Positions 1 through 11,972 of a stretch of DNA of 64,000 bases are shown here, in pieces. Every line of letters begins with the position of its first letter. The stretch's first letter is position 1. Below the pieces are notes generated by a model, which worked only from the letters and a program-made list of their open reading frames with translations, was not told the origin of the DNA and did no database searches. A program made the position numbers and the translations under genes. This DNA is from Halichondria panicea (taxonomy: Eukaryota > Porifera > Demospongiae > Suberitida > Halichondriidae), in assembly GCF_963675165.1 (NCBI RefSeq), contig NC_087389.1, positions 4,758,620-4,822,619 on the forward strand, given 5' to 3'.

Positions 1-2452
1 GGTTCGCGGTACCGAAAACCTTCAAACTAGGGAACAGCTCTGGTAGACACTCAGTAAGAGCTATTACTCCATCATCATCAATGCAGTTGTCTCTGAGATC
101 CAATTCATTTAAATTCTTACATATTACATTAGCAGACTTGAGATGGTGGATAACCATTATGATGTCGGCAGAGGTGAGAGAACAACAGTCAAAGCAGATA
201 AGTTTTTCTAGTGATTGAAATGCTTGAAGAAACATTGCCAATAAAAGAGTTCTAGCCATTCCACTGAAATTAGAGCCAGTCAAGTACAAACTTGTTAAGC
301 ATTTTAGGTAGAGATTCAACATCTCACAAGTGATTGTGTATTGAGATTCTGGGTGAAATGAAGTGGTAGGATGGGTAGCCGATAAATCTACGTGACGCAA
401 TCGTAACGAAATGTTTTCCACAACTGATGAAATTAAACCAAAATTGTTACAAGAGAGGTCCAAGTATTCCAGGTCAGCACAGTGAGAGGCAATGGACTGT
501 AAGAGGGTTGTCAGTAGAGCTTCATTGACGTCAGCATCATCAGTGAGGGTATTGGAGAGCCCCAGTTCCAACAGGTTGATAAGAGCACCAGACTGTACAG
601 CTGTCTCTAATGACTGCATGCCAGACACTCCAAGAGGATTGTGAGATAAGTACAGTGTTGTGAGGCTCGTACAAGATGTGTGCATGAATGGAAGACATGA
701 CGTCAGTGAAGTTATTATTATACAACGAGAGGTGGTCTAATGTTGTAAAGGCTGCTGAGGCTCTCTTGAATAGATCAGAGACACTTTTGTCAGACAACTT
801 AGTCTGCCTGAGGGATAACTGTCGGACTTGAAGTCTATCTTCAGCCTTTGAAAGTATGTTTGTTAGTTCCGTAAGCAACTTATCTCGAATGCACAATTAC
901 CTATTCTGATTTCCATATCATCACATTGCGTCATGTGACGAAGGATATAGAAACAAGCTTCATAGTCAAAAGGGCCGTCCCAGGAACTGATTAATTCATA
1001 TTGACCAACCAATTCACAAATTTTAATAGCAAAGCCAGGATTGGAAACTTCGAATGCTACATGACAAAAGAAGGGCGCTGGATTATTTTGCTTTACAACT
1101 ACCAGAAATTGATCCATCAAACTATCATTTAAACAGATGATTTTATCACTATGACTACCATTGTGTTTACTAGCAAGACCAAACATAAATCTCCACACCA
1201 TGTCAAACCGGCTACTGTCAGCACGAGCCTTAACAATCCTCAGTTTCTCTTTATTGGGTAGAGTAGCAAGATGGAGGGCAGCCAGAAACTCCTGGATGGT
1301 CAGGTGAGCAAAGTGAAAAGACAGACCGTGACCACCAGGTAGAAGTGATAGTGCAGACTGCAACAGACCAAAGCACTGCAATTTGTCACCAACTTCGGGT
1401 AAGTGAGAGGACAATTCAGCTTCTGAGAAAACCAGCTGATCAAGTAACAAGCATTCGTAGGCAAACTCACAGATCAACCAGAACGTGTCTTGTAGATCTT
1501 TCGGAATCTCATCAAAACTATTGAGGCCAATAGGACAATCAGGAAAATGTTTTTGGATATTGCGAAGGATAATGTTAAGAACGATTTGAGTGTACAGCTC
1601 AGTTAACGTATGAGGAAGCTTTTGGTCTAAAATATGCCACAAGTTACAAACAATGCCACAATTGAGGGGCACAGAACACACACTCTGAATGACTGGGTTG
1701 TTCTCAAGCTGCTCGATAAGAGAAGAAGCTTTCTCTGGGAATTGCTCAAACTCTGATTTTATGTACTGCTTGATATTTTCCTCGTTAAAACCAACTACCT
1801 CAACCAAACGGTCCACAGAAGGAAGGTCGTGAAGAGGAGCTGAAGCAGAAGGTCGTGAGGTGAGGAGAACAGAAGCAAATGGAAGAACATCACCAAAAAC
1901 AAGGTTGTATAAAAAGGACACTTTGGACTGGTTTTCATCACTGAGTTCGTCCCAGCCATCAGCTATGATGAGGACACCTTCTCCCTCTCTATCCTCCAAC
2001 TCCTCTATAACAGATGCACAGATCCTCTCACTGGAGTGGAGAAGTTTGAACAGTTCAGCAAGACTTGTGGCTGAAGATACTCGATTTTCTCTTAGTGGAA
2101 GCAACAGAACACAGTCAAAGCGTTTTAGGATATTGCCCTCTGCCCATCCCTCAGCAAGCATGGTACACAGTGTGGTTTTACCAATCCCAGCATTGCCTTC
2201 AACGATGAGCTTTCTCACTGGTTTCCTGCCTTTTTCAACTTTGAAAAGGTCACCATGGAGAATTGGAGTACGCTTGACCTTATCATCAGGTGCACCATGT
2301 TGTGGCAAGCCAGCTCTAAATCCTTCTTCTTTTTCAGCCTCCACTAACTGTAAGTTTATCAGCTTGTCCCCTCTAACTGGTGGCCATTGATTTTGGCGAT
2401 TCAAGAGTCTCTCTTTGTACTTTCGACGAATGCTAGCAATGAATTTATCCAT
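1..2452 (-). pseudogene. NLR-1: NACHT-LRR receptor exon, 3' part outside window, two frameshifts
   Basis: Large NACHT-LRR exon of an NLR-type receptor read on the minus strand. The start is taken at the MDKF methionine (2450-2452), the position shared with NLR-5 and NLR-6. An in-frame extension upstream is ignored because a splice-acceptor-like tract (tttttctcag on the minus strand) lies about 30 bases before the ATG. Walker A GNAGIGKTTL is at residues 86-95 and Walker B GVLIIADGWDEL at about 159-170. The LTSRPSAS sensor segment and HFAHLTIQEFLAALHLATLP at the end of the NACHT winged-helix part follow. Against NLR-6, one base is missing near 890 and one is added near 691, so the LRR part falls into three frames. 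Those could be true mutations or assembly indels. The LRRs run to base 1 and stop about 30 codons short of the expected exon end. Confidence 0.85.
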
Positions 2453-2868
2453 TTTCTCAATACTAGAAAGCATAAAACCTGAGAAAAAGTACAATTTTTC
2501 AATTACACAGCAGCACATTTTGTATAATAACTATGTTGCTGTTAATCAAAACTATGATAAAATTATACCACACTTACGTCACCATGCACTAATGGTCAAC
2601 AGCTGTACGATAAATAGAAAAATAACATACAGATCCAGGCATGCACAGCCGGTACTCAAGGACTGGTTATCAAGAAGTAAACAAACAGAAAGGAGCCATG
2701 GATGCTTGACGGTACTATGTAATACGGTGGCCCTGAGCGCTACTAGTAGTTCACCTTAGCTACTTGATAGTTCACCTACCTTAGCTACTTGATACTTCAA
2801 CTACCTTAGCTACTTCGTAGTTAACCTTTGAACTGTATGTTAATTCTACTGTAGCCATACTCTACATA

Positions 2869-3596
2869 CAGTGCCTTTAGCTTTGAGAGTAAATTTAACC
2901 ACAGAGTGAGTAGTTGTACTTAAATGTATCTCAAGATTGGAACATTTCTAAGAAATTGTGCATGCTGATACCATTGTGTAGATGAATAAATAAGCTACAA
3001 CCTTATTTGAAAATATTTCCCCAAAAGTTGTTGTAGTGGGAAATCATTTTAGGTAAAAATAGGTGATCGTAAAATATATGTGTAACATGAAATATCTCCG
3101 GAACTAAAGTATTTCTGGACAACTTTTTTGTATCAAAAGATAGAAAATTTATTAACAATTAATGTGCAAAAACAATTAGACCTTAGCCGTCAAATTTGCT
3201 TGAGTTCCATCGCTAAGCGAAAAGGCACCTAAAATATCCCATAATTGAGTATTAATCAGTACGTGTACTTATGTAAGCTATACGTAACCATGCATATGTT
3301 AGCTAAACTATTCAGAAATGTTGTGCCAAAGTTCCATACCTTAGCTAAAACAATTGGTCTTTTCCATCGCTAAGCAATTGTCCACTATAGAAAAATGTTG
3401 GTGCTTTATAAACCACCACATACCCACCACCTTTGGTTGCCATGGGAATATTTTTGGATATGTTTTAGATAATTTGTTCACCAACACAATGGTATCATCA
3501 TATTTTCTTAGAAATGTTCCAATCTCAAAATATTTACATTTATGTACTAACACGTACCCAAATTGCGTTTATTTACTCTATAGACTAAAGGCACTG
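2869..3596. mobile_element. Nested TA-type MITE inside FB1
   Basis: A 728-bp palindromic element with termini CAGTGCCTTTAG / CTAAAGGCACTG, flanked by TA on both sides (2867-2868, 3597-3598). The arms pair over long stretches; for example TTGGAACATTTCTAAGAAA near 2938 is inverted near 3508. TA duplication and the CAGT start suggest a Tc1/mariner-type non-autonomous element. The short open frames inside are palindrome shadows. Confidence 0.7.
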
Positions 3597-3599
3597 TAG

Positions 3600-3996
3600 C
3601 GACTAGAGATCAATAATGAGAGCTACATATATATACAGGTACTGAGGATTATCTGCAGCCGGTCAGTTCTACGAGAGTGCCACACTGACTTGATTCATTT
3701 GGAAGTTACATGTTATTCAACAAATACAATACTAGCTAGTCTAATAGCTCGGGGGCAAGAGCTAGGATTAGGATACCTTTTTCTCCTCTTCCCCCTCCCC
3801 CCTCTGAGAAAAGGTCTGGCCCCAGACGTTTATATCTCTGTGTATAGGTCTATGCCTAATCCCATCACAGCACAAGAATTCTGTACTATAGATACAATGG
3901 TTCTGGTGTGGTACTCTCGTTTTGCGTTGCTGTTAGATAATCCTCAGTACCTGTATACGTACATATGTAGCTCTCATTATTATTGATCTCTAGTCG
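3600..3996. mobile_element. Second nested inverted-repeat element inside FB1
   Basis: About 400 bp with inverted arms of roughly 60 bases starting CGACTAGAGATCAATAAT on the left and mirrored at 3935-3996. It lies directly next to the TA-type MITE. Target duplication is not clear. No coding content. Confidence 0.6.
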
Positions 3997-4276
3997 TTAT
4001 ATAGAGTATACGAGTATGGATGGCTACAGCAGCATTATTTAAAATTAACGTACAGTTCAAAGGTCAACTGCGAAGTAGCTAAGGTAGGTGAACTACAAGT
4101 AGTTAAGGTTGTTGACCAACTTAGGTAGTTGAACTATCAAAGGTAGGTGAACTATCAAGTAGCTAAGGTTGTTGAACTACAAACTTAGGCAGTTAAACTA
4201 TCAAGTAGCTAAGGTAGGTGAACTATCAAGTAGCTAAGGTGAACTACTAGTAGCGCTCAGGGCCACCGTAATGTAA

Positions 4277-5716
4277 GACTCCAAAGCGACGGCAGAAACA
4301 CAGAAGCTGCTCTCCAACAAGAGGGCTTAGCCTCCATGGATCCATGGGTGTGGTTTACATCCAAGAAGAGTTTACAACTGCAGCAAAGGGCGTCGAATGC
4401 ACAACGCTTGGACTAAGGAAGCTCCTGAACATCTGTAGCTAGGAGTCAAGTCAAGGTGTTGCTCAACTAGCCCTTTGACAGCTGCAAAATCCAGCATAGT
4501 CTTGTTGCTAGGGGGTAGGTCGATCCTTATAGTGATGCGGTCACGTGGTATAAGTCAAATATACCACACCTACTCAGAATGATAACATATGCACCCCGTA
4601 CGTATATCGGTAGTTAAATACCCCTCAGCTACGCCTCAGAGTAACCATGGTAGAGGAGGATATGTGAGTGCATATCCTCCTCGTAGGTGTGTATTATAAT
4701 GTTCCTTTTTCCGCCGGATTAATTATAACTCTAAAGCCAGATTCATTCTTGGTAAGCTTATGTATTTTGGTTGCTTAGCAACCTAAATTGAAGTGAAACC
4801 GAGCGAGGATATTCCAGACAAGAACGTACTATCTATAGAAGGAGCCATTTGCTTGAATAACACCTAATAGGTCTACATCGCATTACGTGTGAAGAGTATA
4901 CTCGCTATAAGTGATGAAGAGTCCAAGTACATGCAACACATGGAAAACTTTAGAAGCATACAAGCATTGATCTATGTACTAGAGTATTCTTGCCACTGTG
5001 TGTGGGTGTAACGGCCTCGAATCCAGGCAGCTTGAGAAAAAGGTCTGGATTCGACAGTCCATATGGCCACCATTTCTATTATTGAAATCAAAACTCAATA
5101 TGAAACCGGTGAAATCTTGAAATCATTTTGCAATCTCATGATTTCGAACTCTTGTATACCACTTGCCAGCCCCCTCGGATATGTGGGTAAAAGTGACTTT
5201 GGAAACCTGAGAAGACCCTCCACCCTAACAGCAAAAGATTGCTCTATACGAGCCTTACCGTATAGGTCTGTGGTGCACTGAGGAATACCTGTGGTATGGT
5301 TTCATGGTTTCTATTTATTACGATATTCTTCACAAATCAGATTATTGGCCCTTGCATGTAGTCTGTCATCTCGCGCCTAAAGGCCTCTGACCACATAATA
5401 ATTGTGACACATGCACGAGTGCCACATGGGATATATTGGCTGCGGCCTGAAGGCAAAGGCACTACTGAGCCCGCACGAGAGAAGCTGTGTAACAACTGAT
5501 TTGTTGCATTCCTTTCCGTGTACACATCACTTGTTTTATGTGACAACTAGTTGCGGTCGGCTGTACATGTGGAATGCACCAGACTCATGAAAAACGATTT
5601 TTGCTTACCACAAGTAACTCTAACGGTGTTATACTATAAAAAGGGACCGTTTCAGGTTATTGGGTAGGTGAGTGGGCTTTAGGTAACTTCAGCCATACTG
5701 TGACATCACTGAGTGT
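4277..5716. other. Intergenic stretch without a recognisable gene
   Basis: No supported coding region. A perfect 12-bp stem with a 6-base loop lies at 4653-4682 (GAGGAGGATATG / CATATCCTCCTC). Short open frames at 5063-5281 and 5337-5546 show no family signature and are not called. Confidence 0.5.
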
Positions 5717-7995
5717 CTTCCTTCAACAGCTTATCATCGATTGCACAATAGGATACGTCGATAACCATATTATAACATTTTGCAGCATGACAAAGAACAT
5801 AGAACCGAGTGACACAGTCAAAGGGAGTGCTCAAACAACAGTTTAATAGATTTTGTTCATACATTACACAAACTTTTATTGAGAAGCCAGGGTCTAAGGC
5901 TTTGAAAGCAACATGACATAAAAATATAGCATAATTATTAAACTCCTTATTAGCCACCAGAAATGTATGCATCACAGGGGCGTAGCCAGGATTTGAGAGA
6001 GGGGGGTGCTGGATGAATGAATTGTCGGAATTACCAGTGCGCAGAGCGCATTGGCGGTGCAAAACGTGCCCCAACGGGGGGTCTGGGGGTACTCCCCCAT
6101 AAAATTTTTGTTGCTACATGCTCTGAGATTGATCCTAACGCAATCTGGCTAAAGAAATGAGGGTACTGCTGCTTTGAGGCCTTAGGGTACTGGTGGTTAA
6201 GCCACATCTTCATCTGAAGATGTCCTGTACGGCATTGTTTTGAGTTGTGACAATTAAATCAGTTGCTAACCAGGTTCTACTTGTGAATTAGCAGAACAGG
6301 GTGGCAAACCACTTGCAGTTGCAGTGCTGCTCTGTGAACTGGGCTCAACTGAAAAATACTCCAAGAGAGAGTGACATGATGATGATACGGTGATAGCTGC
6401 TGAACAGTCTGCAACTCTGTGGGGGACCTTGATCTGGCTTTGCGCATGTGCACTGGATGCACAGAATATTTGGAGGTGGAGCTAGCTAGTTGGAGGTGGA
6501 GTTTTGAGGTGATCGTGCAATTAGAGCTCTTCGAGCTTCAGTATCAACTAGCTAGTTAGTAAAAGGAACTTGTGGAACAGAGTCTGATGCCAGAGGGGGG
6601 TGCTGGAGCACCCTCTGCCCCCCTCTGGCTACGCCACTGCATCAAACCATCAACTAAACTGATCACCTTACCACTATAACTATCATTGTGTTTACTAGCA
6701 AGACCAAACATAAATCTCCACACCATGTCAAACCGACCGACCACTTTTAGCATGAGCCTCAACAACCTTCAGTTTCTCTTCATTGGGTAGAGTAGCAAGA
6801 TGGAGGGCAGCCAAGAACTCCTGGATGGTCAGGTGAGCAAAATGAAAAGACAGGCCATGACCAACAGATAGGAGTGATCGTGCAGATTGCAACAGACCAA
6901 AGCATTGCAACTTGTCACCAACTTCGGTTAAGCGAGAGGACAATTCGTCTTCTGAGAAAACCAGCTGACCTAATAATAAGCATTCGTAGGCAAACTCACA
7001 GATCAACCAGAACGTGTCTTGTAGATTATTCGGAATCTTGTCAAACCTGTTGAGACCAATTGGACAATCAGGGAATTTCGTTTTGACATTACGAAGGATA
7101 ATGTTAAGAACAATTTGAGTGTACAGCTCAGTTAGCATACGAGGAAGCTCTTGGTCTGAACTGTGCCACAAGTTACAAACAATGGCGCAATTTAGGGGCA
7201 CAGAACACACACTCTGAATGACTGGGTTGTTCTCAAGCTGCTTGATAAGAGAAGAAGCTTTCTTTGGGAATTGCTCAAACTCTGATTCTATATGTACTGC
7301 TTGACATTCTCTTCATTAAAACCAACTACCTCAACCAAACGGTCCACAGAAGGAAGGTCGTGAAGAGGAGCTGAAGCAGAAGGGCGTGAGGTGAGGATAA
7401 TAGAAGCAAAAGGAAGAAGACGTCCAAACAAAAGATTGTATAGAAAAGACTTTTTTGAACGATTTGCTTCACTGAGCTCGTCCCATTCATCAGCTATGAT
7501 GAGCACTCCCTTTCCTCTTGTCCTCTTTAGCTGTCGAGCAACAGACTCACAGATGGTCTCATCGGGGTGATGAAGGGCCAGGAGGTCAGGAAAAGAAGAA
7601 GCTGAGCTGACTAACTGATCCCTGAGAGGAAGCAACAAAACACAGTCAAATTGTGTCAGGATATTGCCCTCTGCCCATCCTTCAGCAAGCATGGCACACA
7701 GTGTGGTTTTACCAATCCCAGCATTGCCTTCAACGATAACTTTCTTGACTGCTTTCTTTCCTTTTTCAACTTTGAAGAGGCCGCCGTGAAGAATTTTAGT
7801 ACGTGTGACCTTCTTATCATCAGGTGCACCATGTTGTGGCATGCCCGCTCTAAATCCTTCTTTCTTTTCAGCCTCCACTAACTGCAAGTTTATCAGCTTG
7901 TCTCCAGAAACTGGTGGCCATTGCTCCTCCGTATTTAATTGCCTCTCTCTGTAAACTTCCTTTACACTTTCAACAAACTCTTCTTGTGTTTCCAT
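5717..7995 (-). pseudogene. NLR-2: disrupted NACHT-LRR pseudogene
   Basis: Homologous to the first part of NLR-3 exon 1, starting with the same METQEEF methionine at 7993-7995. Walker A is intact, but the Walker B loop reads ADEWDEL instead of ADGWDEL. Two bases are inserted near 7290, breaking the frame inside NACHT. A second frame break lies near 6735 just after the HLTIQEFLAALH segment. A 665-bp MITE (5975-6639) then splits the post-NACHT region. The remaining piece (5717-5974) ends at IDDKLLKE, where homology to the LRR start stops abruptly. No LRRs and no Death exons follow. Cannot encode a working receptor. Confidence 0.9.
5975..6639. mobile_element. MITE of the CAGTGGCGTAGCC family inside NLR-2
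   Basis: 665 bp with inverted ends CAGGGGCGTAGCCAGG and CTGGCTACGCCACTG, flanked by CATCA (5970-5974 and 6640-6644). The host sequence is continuous with the NLR paralogues once the element and one repeat are removed. No transposase. Same 5-bp duplication size as the copies at 51163 and 61403. Confidence 0.85.
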
Positions 7996-8365
7996 GTTAA
8001 CTATAAAATAGACTGTTTAAATTACAGATTCATTTGACAAATTCCCTATTAGAGTAAACAACCCATTATCGAACACGTGCTATTTTCGAACGCCTGTTCT
8101 CGAGGACAGCGGCTCAGAGCACTAAGCTGATAGTACCTAGGTATAGACAAGGTAAAGCTCTATTCAAGTCCAAACTCACGGCCAACAAAAAGCTTCTTCG
8201 GCGGAGTGACAGGGCCAAATACTCAACTATTGGAACAGATTTAGTTCGAACATAGCCACGATTCTTTAAACTCTCTCTCTCGTATCAACAGAAGGCTCTA
8301 AGCAGCTAGCTACAATGCATGACCGTAATCTATATATAACTAGTAAACTATGTACAGCTCTGGTG

Positions 8366-8588
8366 ACTGCAAGCCATTAGACAATGGTGTCCTCTTGAAA
8401 TAGTGCAGTATTGCCATCAAAATCCGAACGATTATTGCCTTTTTCTTTATAATCTCCAGTGGAGCCATGACGTAAGAATGCAACTTTAGGACAAAAATGG
8501 AGATTATGGTATTAATCGTTTGGATTTTGATGGCAATACTGGACTTTTTCAAGAGACCACCATTATCTAACGGTTTGCAGTCAGACCT
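8366..8588. mobile_element. Hairpin MITE in duplication copy 1
   Basis: Inverted arms of about 70 bases (GACTGCAAGCC on the left, its inverse at the right end) around a short centre. The left end has lost about 10 bases compared with the partner at 37407-37636. The overlapping open frames on both strands are palindrome artefacts. Confidence 0.7.
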
Positions 8589-8835
8589 GGATCAATTTGT
8601 AGTTTCTCAGGCTCTCGCGCTTGGAAAATGGTCAGCTTTCCAATATCATAGACCTCAAAGTAGAGGCACTATAAAAGGATGGTATAAGTTTAAATTATGC
8701 ACTTCTGCTTTTTGAGGAAGTTGGGGTCCAGATAGTCATTATCATTAATATTTATCGTTTGCCTCGATTGCTTGCTATTGTAAGAATAATAGCCTGAGAA
8801 AGTACAAATTGACTTTTTGCATGGCCTTAGCCTCT

Positions 8836-9212
8836 TAGACTAGTTTCTTTCACTTGGAATGTCATTGCATCAGAAGAGTGTGTAGCAAAACTTGTTCACC
8901 GAGTGTTGCTACTCTACTTAGTAGTTAGCTCTGCACTAGAACGCTAGCTATTGGTAGCTGCAGGAGTGAGAAGAGAGCTCCAAGGCTCTGCTGATGCAGC
9001 CATTAATTTTTAGACTTGAACTTTTGGCATCGATCGTTTTTAACACAATCATGTCGATTTTATTTCCTACTCCTTGAGTTTCGCTGTGATTCTAGATTCT
9101 GCTCTTGCATACAGCAAATTAATTAATGTGTCATCATAAATAGTGTATACTAATAGCTATAGTAGCTTTATGCTATGTAGCTTTGACACCTCCACCGAGG
9201 CATCAGCACTCA
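8836..9212 (+). repeat. Dispersed repeat R1, partial copy
   Basis: Shares its body (TAGTTAGCTCTGCACTAGAACGC followed by a GTGAGAAGAGAGCT-like segment) with 37880-38262, 51121-51960 (inverted) and 63518-63960. It ends in a CACCTCCACCGAGGCATCAG terminus. Non-coding; class not determined. Confidence 0.6.
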
Positions 9213-9827
9213 TGGTTTGAGTGAATGTTGTGTGTAGCCAGATTGATTATACCATTATACAGAGCCGGCGGAACTGCTCCGGTTGGTCAGACTAAAACTG
9301 AACCACTTTTCCCACGTTCGCTCATTTATTTGGTAAGGATCATTAACATTAAAAATGAAAAATCATTCGGTTTGGTAATAATCGTTACTGACAAAGGTGC
9401 TGGTAATAGATACTATAATAGCAGTACATGTACTGCTTAATTATCTATTGTCAGATCTAGCTGCAAGCTAGAAGAAAATGTCTCTCTATAAACTGCAATC
9501 GAGTTCCCTTCAGTGTCCTCACATAATATACATTTGTGATGTCTCAATTAAAATGTCAATTTTCAAATATTACTCAAAATAAACCAGAATGAACCAGAAT
9601 GCGCCAGCGAGCACCATTTAAAAACTTTTTTCCGGGGGGAGAATCCCCGAACCCCCCTTTATGGGTCCGGCCTGACCACTTCATATTTGCTTCCTCTGGC
9701 TCTGCCATAGATAGAGTAGAGAGGGATTGGAAACAAAAGTGATTCACGTGATGTTTTGCAATCAGGTCTACAAGTCTGTGATTACTGAATCACATGCCAC
9801 CTGATGGTACTACCGTAGGTACAGTGG

Positions 9828-9960
9828 AACCTCTTATAACAGACTCTCTAAATAGCGGAACCCTCTGTTATAGCGGACAGTATGTCTTGTATCAACTGGT
9901 TTTACTATTTAATATAGTGTACTTGAAACCCAGAATAGCGGACACCTCTAAACTCCGGAC
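9828..9960 (+). mobile_element. Pogo/Tigger-like terminal fragment
   Basis: CAGTGGAACCTCTTATAACA followed by repeated AGCGGACA-type motifs is the terminus style of pogo/Tigger-related non-autonomous elements. Copy 2 of the duplication has the same fragment at about 38879-39010. Opposite end not identified. Confidence 0.4.
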
Positions 9961-10064
9961 AACGGACAACAGCCTTGTATACAATCCCTACTCTATCTAT
10001 GCTTATACCTGCGAGACCGATAAGACTAGCAAGATGTTAAATATTCAGAGATACAATATTAAAC

Positions 10065-11577
10065 CATAGATGATACAGTACTGACGTGGATGTGAAACGT
10101 TTCCGGATTCCGGTATTCTGCTTGAAGCTATCATAGTAACGAGCATATCCGAGGTAATTTACTAGTTTCCGTAAATTAGGCAATTTGTTCCAAATAAACG
10201 CCGAGGGAATTATCGAGGTTATACCAAGCTGTGTAAGTGAGTTGGCAGAACTGGCCAGAGACAGATAAAAGAGAATCTATGCATTAACAGAGAGGATATT
10301 GATGCTGCAAGTGTATTAAGCGAAGACAGTAGTAGTGACTGTGAGGATGTAGAATGAGTAGAGGAAGTACAGTCCAGTGCAAGATGATATTAAAAGTCTA
10401 TAATTATTATTTTATAGTAGATCTACCCCTGTACCCATGTAATTATATCCAAAAGCAAGTCACTCAATGTTGGTAGCATGCATGTAGATCAAAAGAAGTG
10501 TGGCTGACTCATAACACTAGCATGAGATAAGCAAACGGGTGAAAATTGTTGATGATCTGTACGTGTACATGCATGATATGATAATAGAATTTTATAATAG
10601 TCTGAGAGTATTAATTTATAGTACACGATAAACTGTTTCTTGATTGTTTACGAAGTGGCTGTGAGAGAGACACATTCCAACTTGCCAGTTCAAAATTCCT
10701 ATACAAGTGTAGATACACGGCACTTGAAAAGAGGTTGGACGTTAATTGCTGTCTTCACCGATGGTGTTGCCTAGAGAAGTATATAGCACTCGAGTAGGTC
10801 CTGGGATAAATTTCACTTGATAGTATAATTAGCTAACATTTGCCAATTGATATCTTAGCTCAGCGAAAGACAACACTGCAATTTGGGAATGACATGTACA
10901 TGTACGTGTGAACTTATTGATAGAAATCATATAATTGTAGTTGTAATAAGAACGTAGCATTAATTTTTGTTTAACATGTACATGGATTTTACATATTTTT
11001 CTTGAGGCTGTATTTTTCCAATAACTTTACTGTATGCTTAGTTAATAGATTCTCCTGCTGCATCAATACACGAAGGTTTTCATCAGCTAAATATGCAAAA
11101 AGTAGGTTCAACAGGTTTAGAAATAATCTCACGCAAAAAGTGCAACTAACTCATGCTTTAGCCCTTTCTATAGCACTTAAACTTTCATAACAGTTGTCAA
11201 ACATAGATTCTCCTCGTAGTTTACAGTGTACTTCAAGTATTACTACTGAATGGTAACCTGAATATTTACTGTCCAAGCCAAAAATCTCACACAAAGTATT
11301 TTTACAGGAAAATTTATGCTAAAATATGATATTCTCCCATGAGCTTAGAGAACTAGTCTTACCTACAAGCCCACTGCAAGTATCAATGTGTGCCAGTCAT
11401 TTTCACCAGTTTTCAGACACAGAACACTGTTTACTACGCTCTGGTTGCTATATAAACATGACAGTTACAGGGTTTCTAACATAATCTGCTCGTTACAATG
11501 ATAGCTTCAGACAATTCCCGTGGACCCCTCCGGATACTAGGCCGTTTCACATCCACGTCAGTACTGTATCATCTATG
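10065..11577. mobile_element. Non-autonomous DNA transposon with empty site in the paralogous copy
   Basis: 1513 bp bounded by inverted repeats starting CATAGATGATACAGTACTGA, with imperfect extension to about 100 bases. ATTAAAC stands on both sides (10058-10064 and 11578-11584). Copy 2 reads straight through this site near 39115 with a single ATTAAAC. The 7-8 base duplication suggests a hAT- or P-like mechanism; no transposase is present. Confidence 0.85.
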
Positions 11578-11972
11578 ATTAAACCTAGCAGAGAGTACGT
11601 AGACAATTAGGACCTACAATTACACTATAGGATCTATACTAACCAATAATCTACTAGTCTATATCGAAGTGGCTAAATTTGTACTATTATCACTTTATAC
11701 ACAGACAGACTACTTACAAGATTCACAGGTTCAGCTGAGTCTTCAATGCAAAGTCCTTGTAGCTATATAGGGCTTGTATATTCTTAGCTTGTGTAAGGGC
11801 TCAGTATTATGTAAGGGGAGCAACCTCTTAGATGTGGTCTCCTGCATGGCCCAATGCCAAACAGGAAACTCAACAGACTACTAGATCTATTTCATGCATG
11901 CAGCTAATTAAAATTCACCATGAATCGAAGTAAGTAGGTGGTATACGTAGATAAAAAACAAACACGCTGTTA

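Larger units (their letters stand above)
2723..4270. mobile_element. Foldback element FB1 (TACGGTGGCCCTGAG termini, 6-bp TSD)
   Basis: A 1548-bp element with terminal inverted repeats of about 70 bases beginning TACGGTGGCCCTGAGCGCTA, flanked by the direct repeat ATGTAA (2717-2722 and 4271-4276). Both subterminal regions consist of degenerate tandem units of the type GTAGCTAAGGTAGGTGAACT (left end inverted). It contains no coding capacity and hosts two further inverted-repeat elements. Same family as the elements at 19605 and 20887. Confidence 0.85.
6640..11972. repeat. Segmental duplication, copy 1
   Basis: Near-identical to about 35690-39487. It holds the NACHT part of NLR-2 and about 4 kb upstream of it on the minus strand. 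Differences from copy 2 are point changes, small indels, and the 1513-bp element at 10065-11577. Homology ends at the sequence ACAAACACGCTGTTA in both copies. Confidence 0.85.

Noticed and set aside
1860-2390. Plus-strand frame of 176 codons, with similar ones opposite every NACHT region
   Set aside because: Antisense shadow of the NACHT coding sequence, recurring at the same place in each paralogue.
4653-4682. Perfect 12-bp hairpin resembling a bacterial terminator
   Set aside because: No T-run follows and the context is a eukaryotic intergenic region.
8340-8715. Open frames of 70-72 codons conserved in the duplicate at 37352-37853
   Set aside because: They lie in the arms of a hairpin element; conservation comes from the recent duplication.
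9225-9440. Frame of 71 codons, present also at 38279-38494
   Set aside because: No domain pattern, inside a recent duplicate and next to repeat R1; duplication alone explains its retention.
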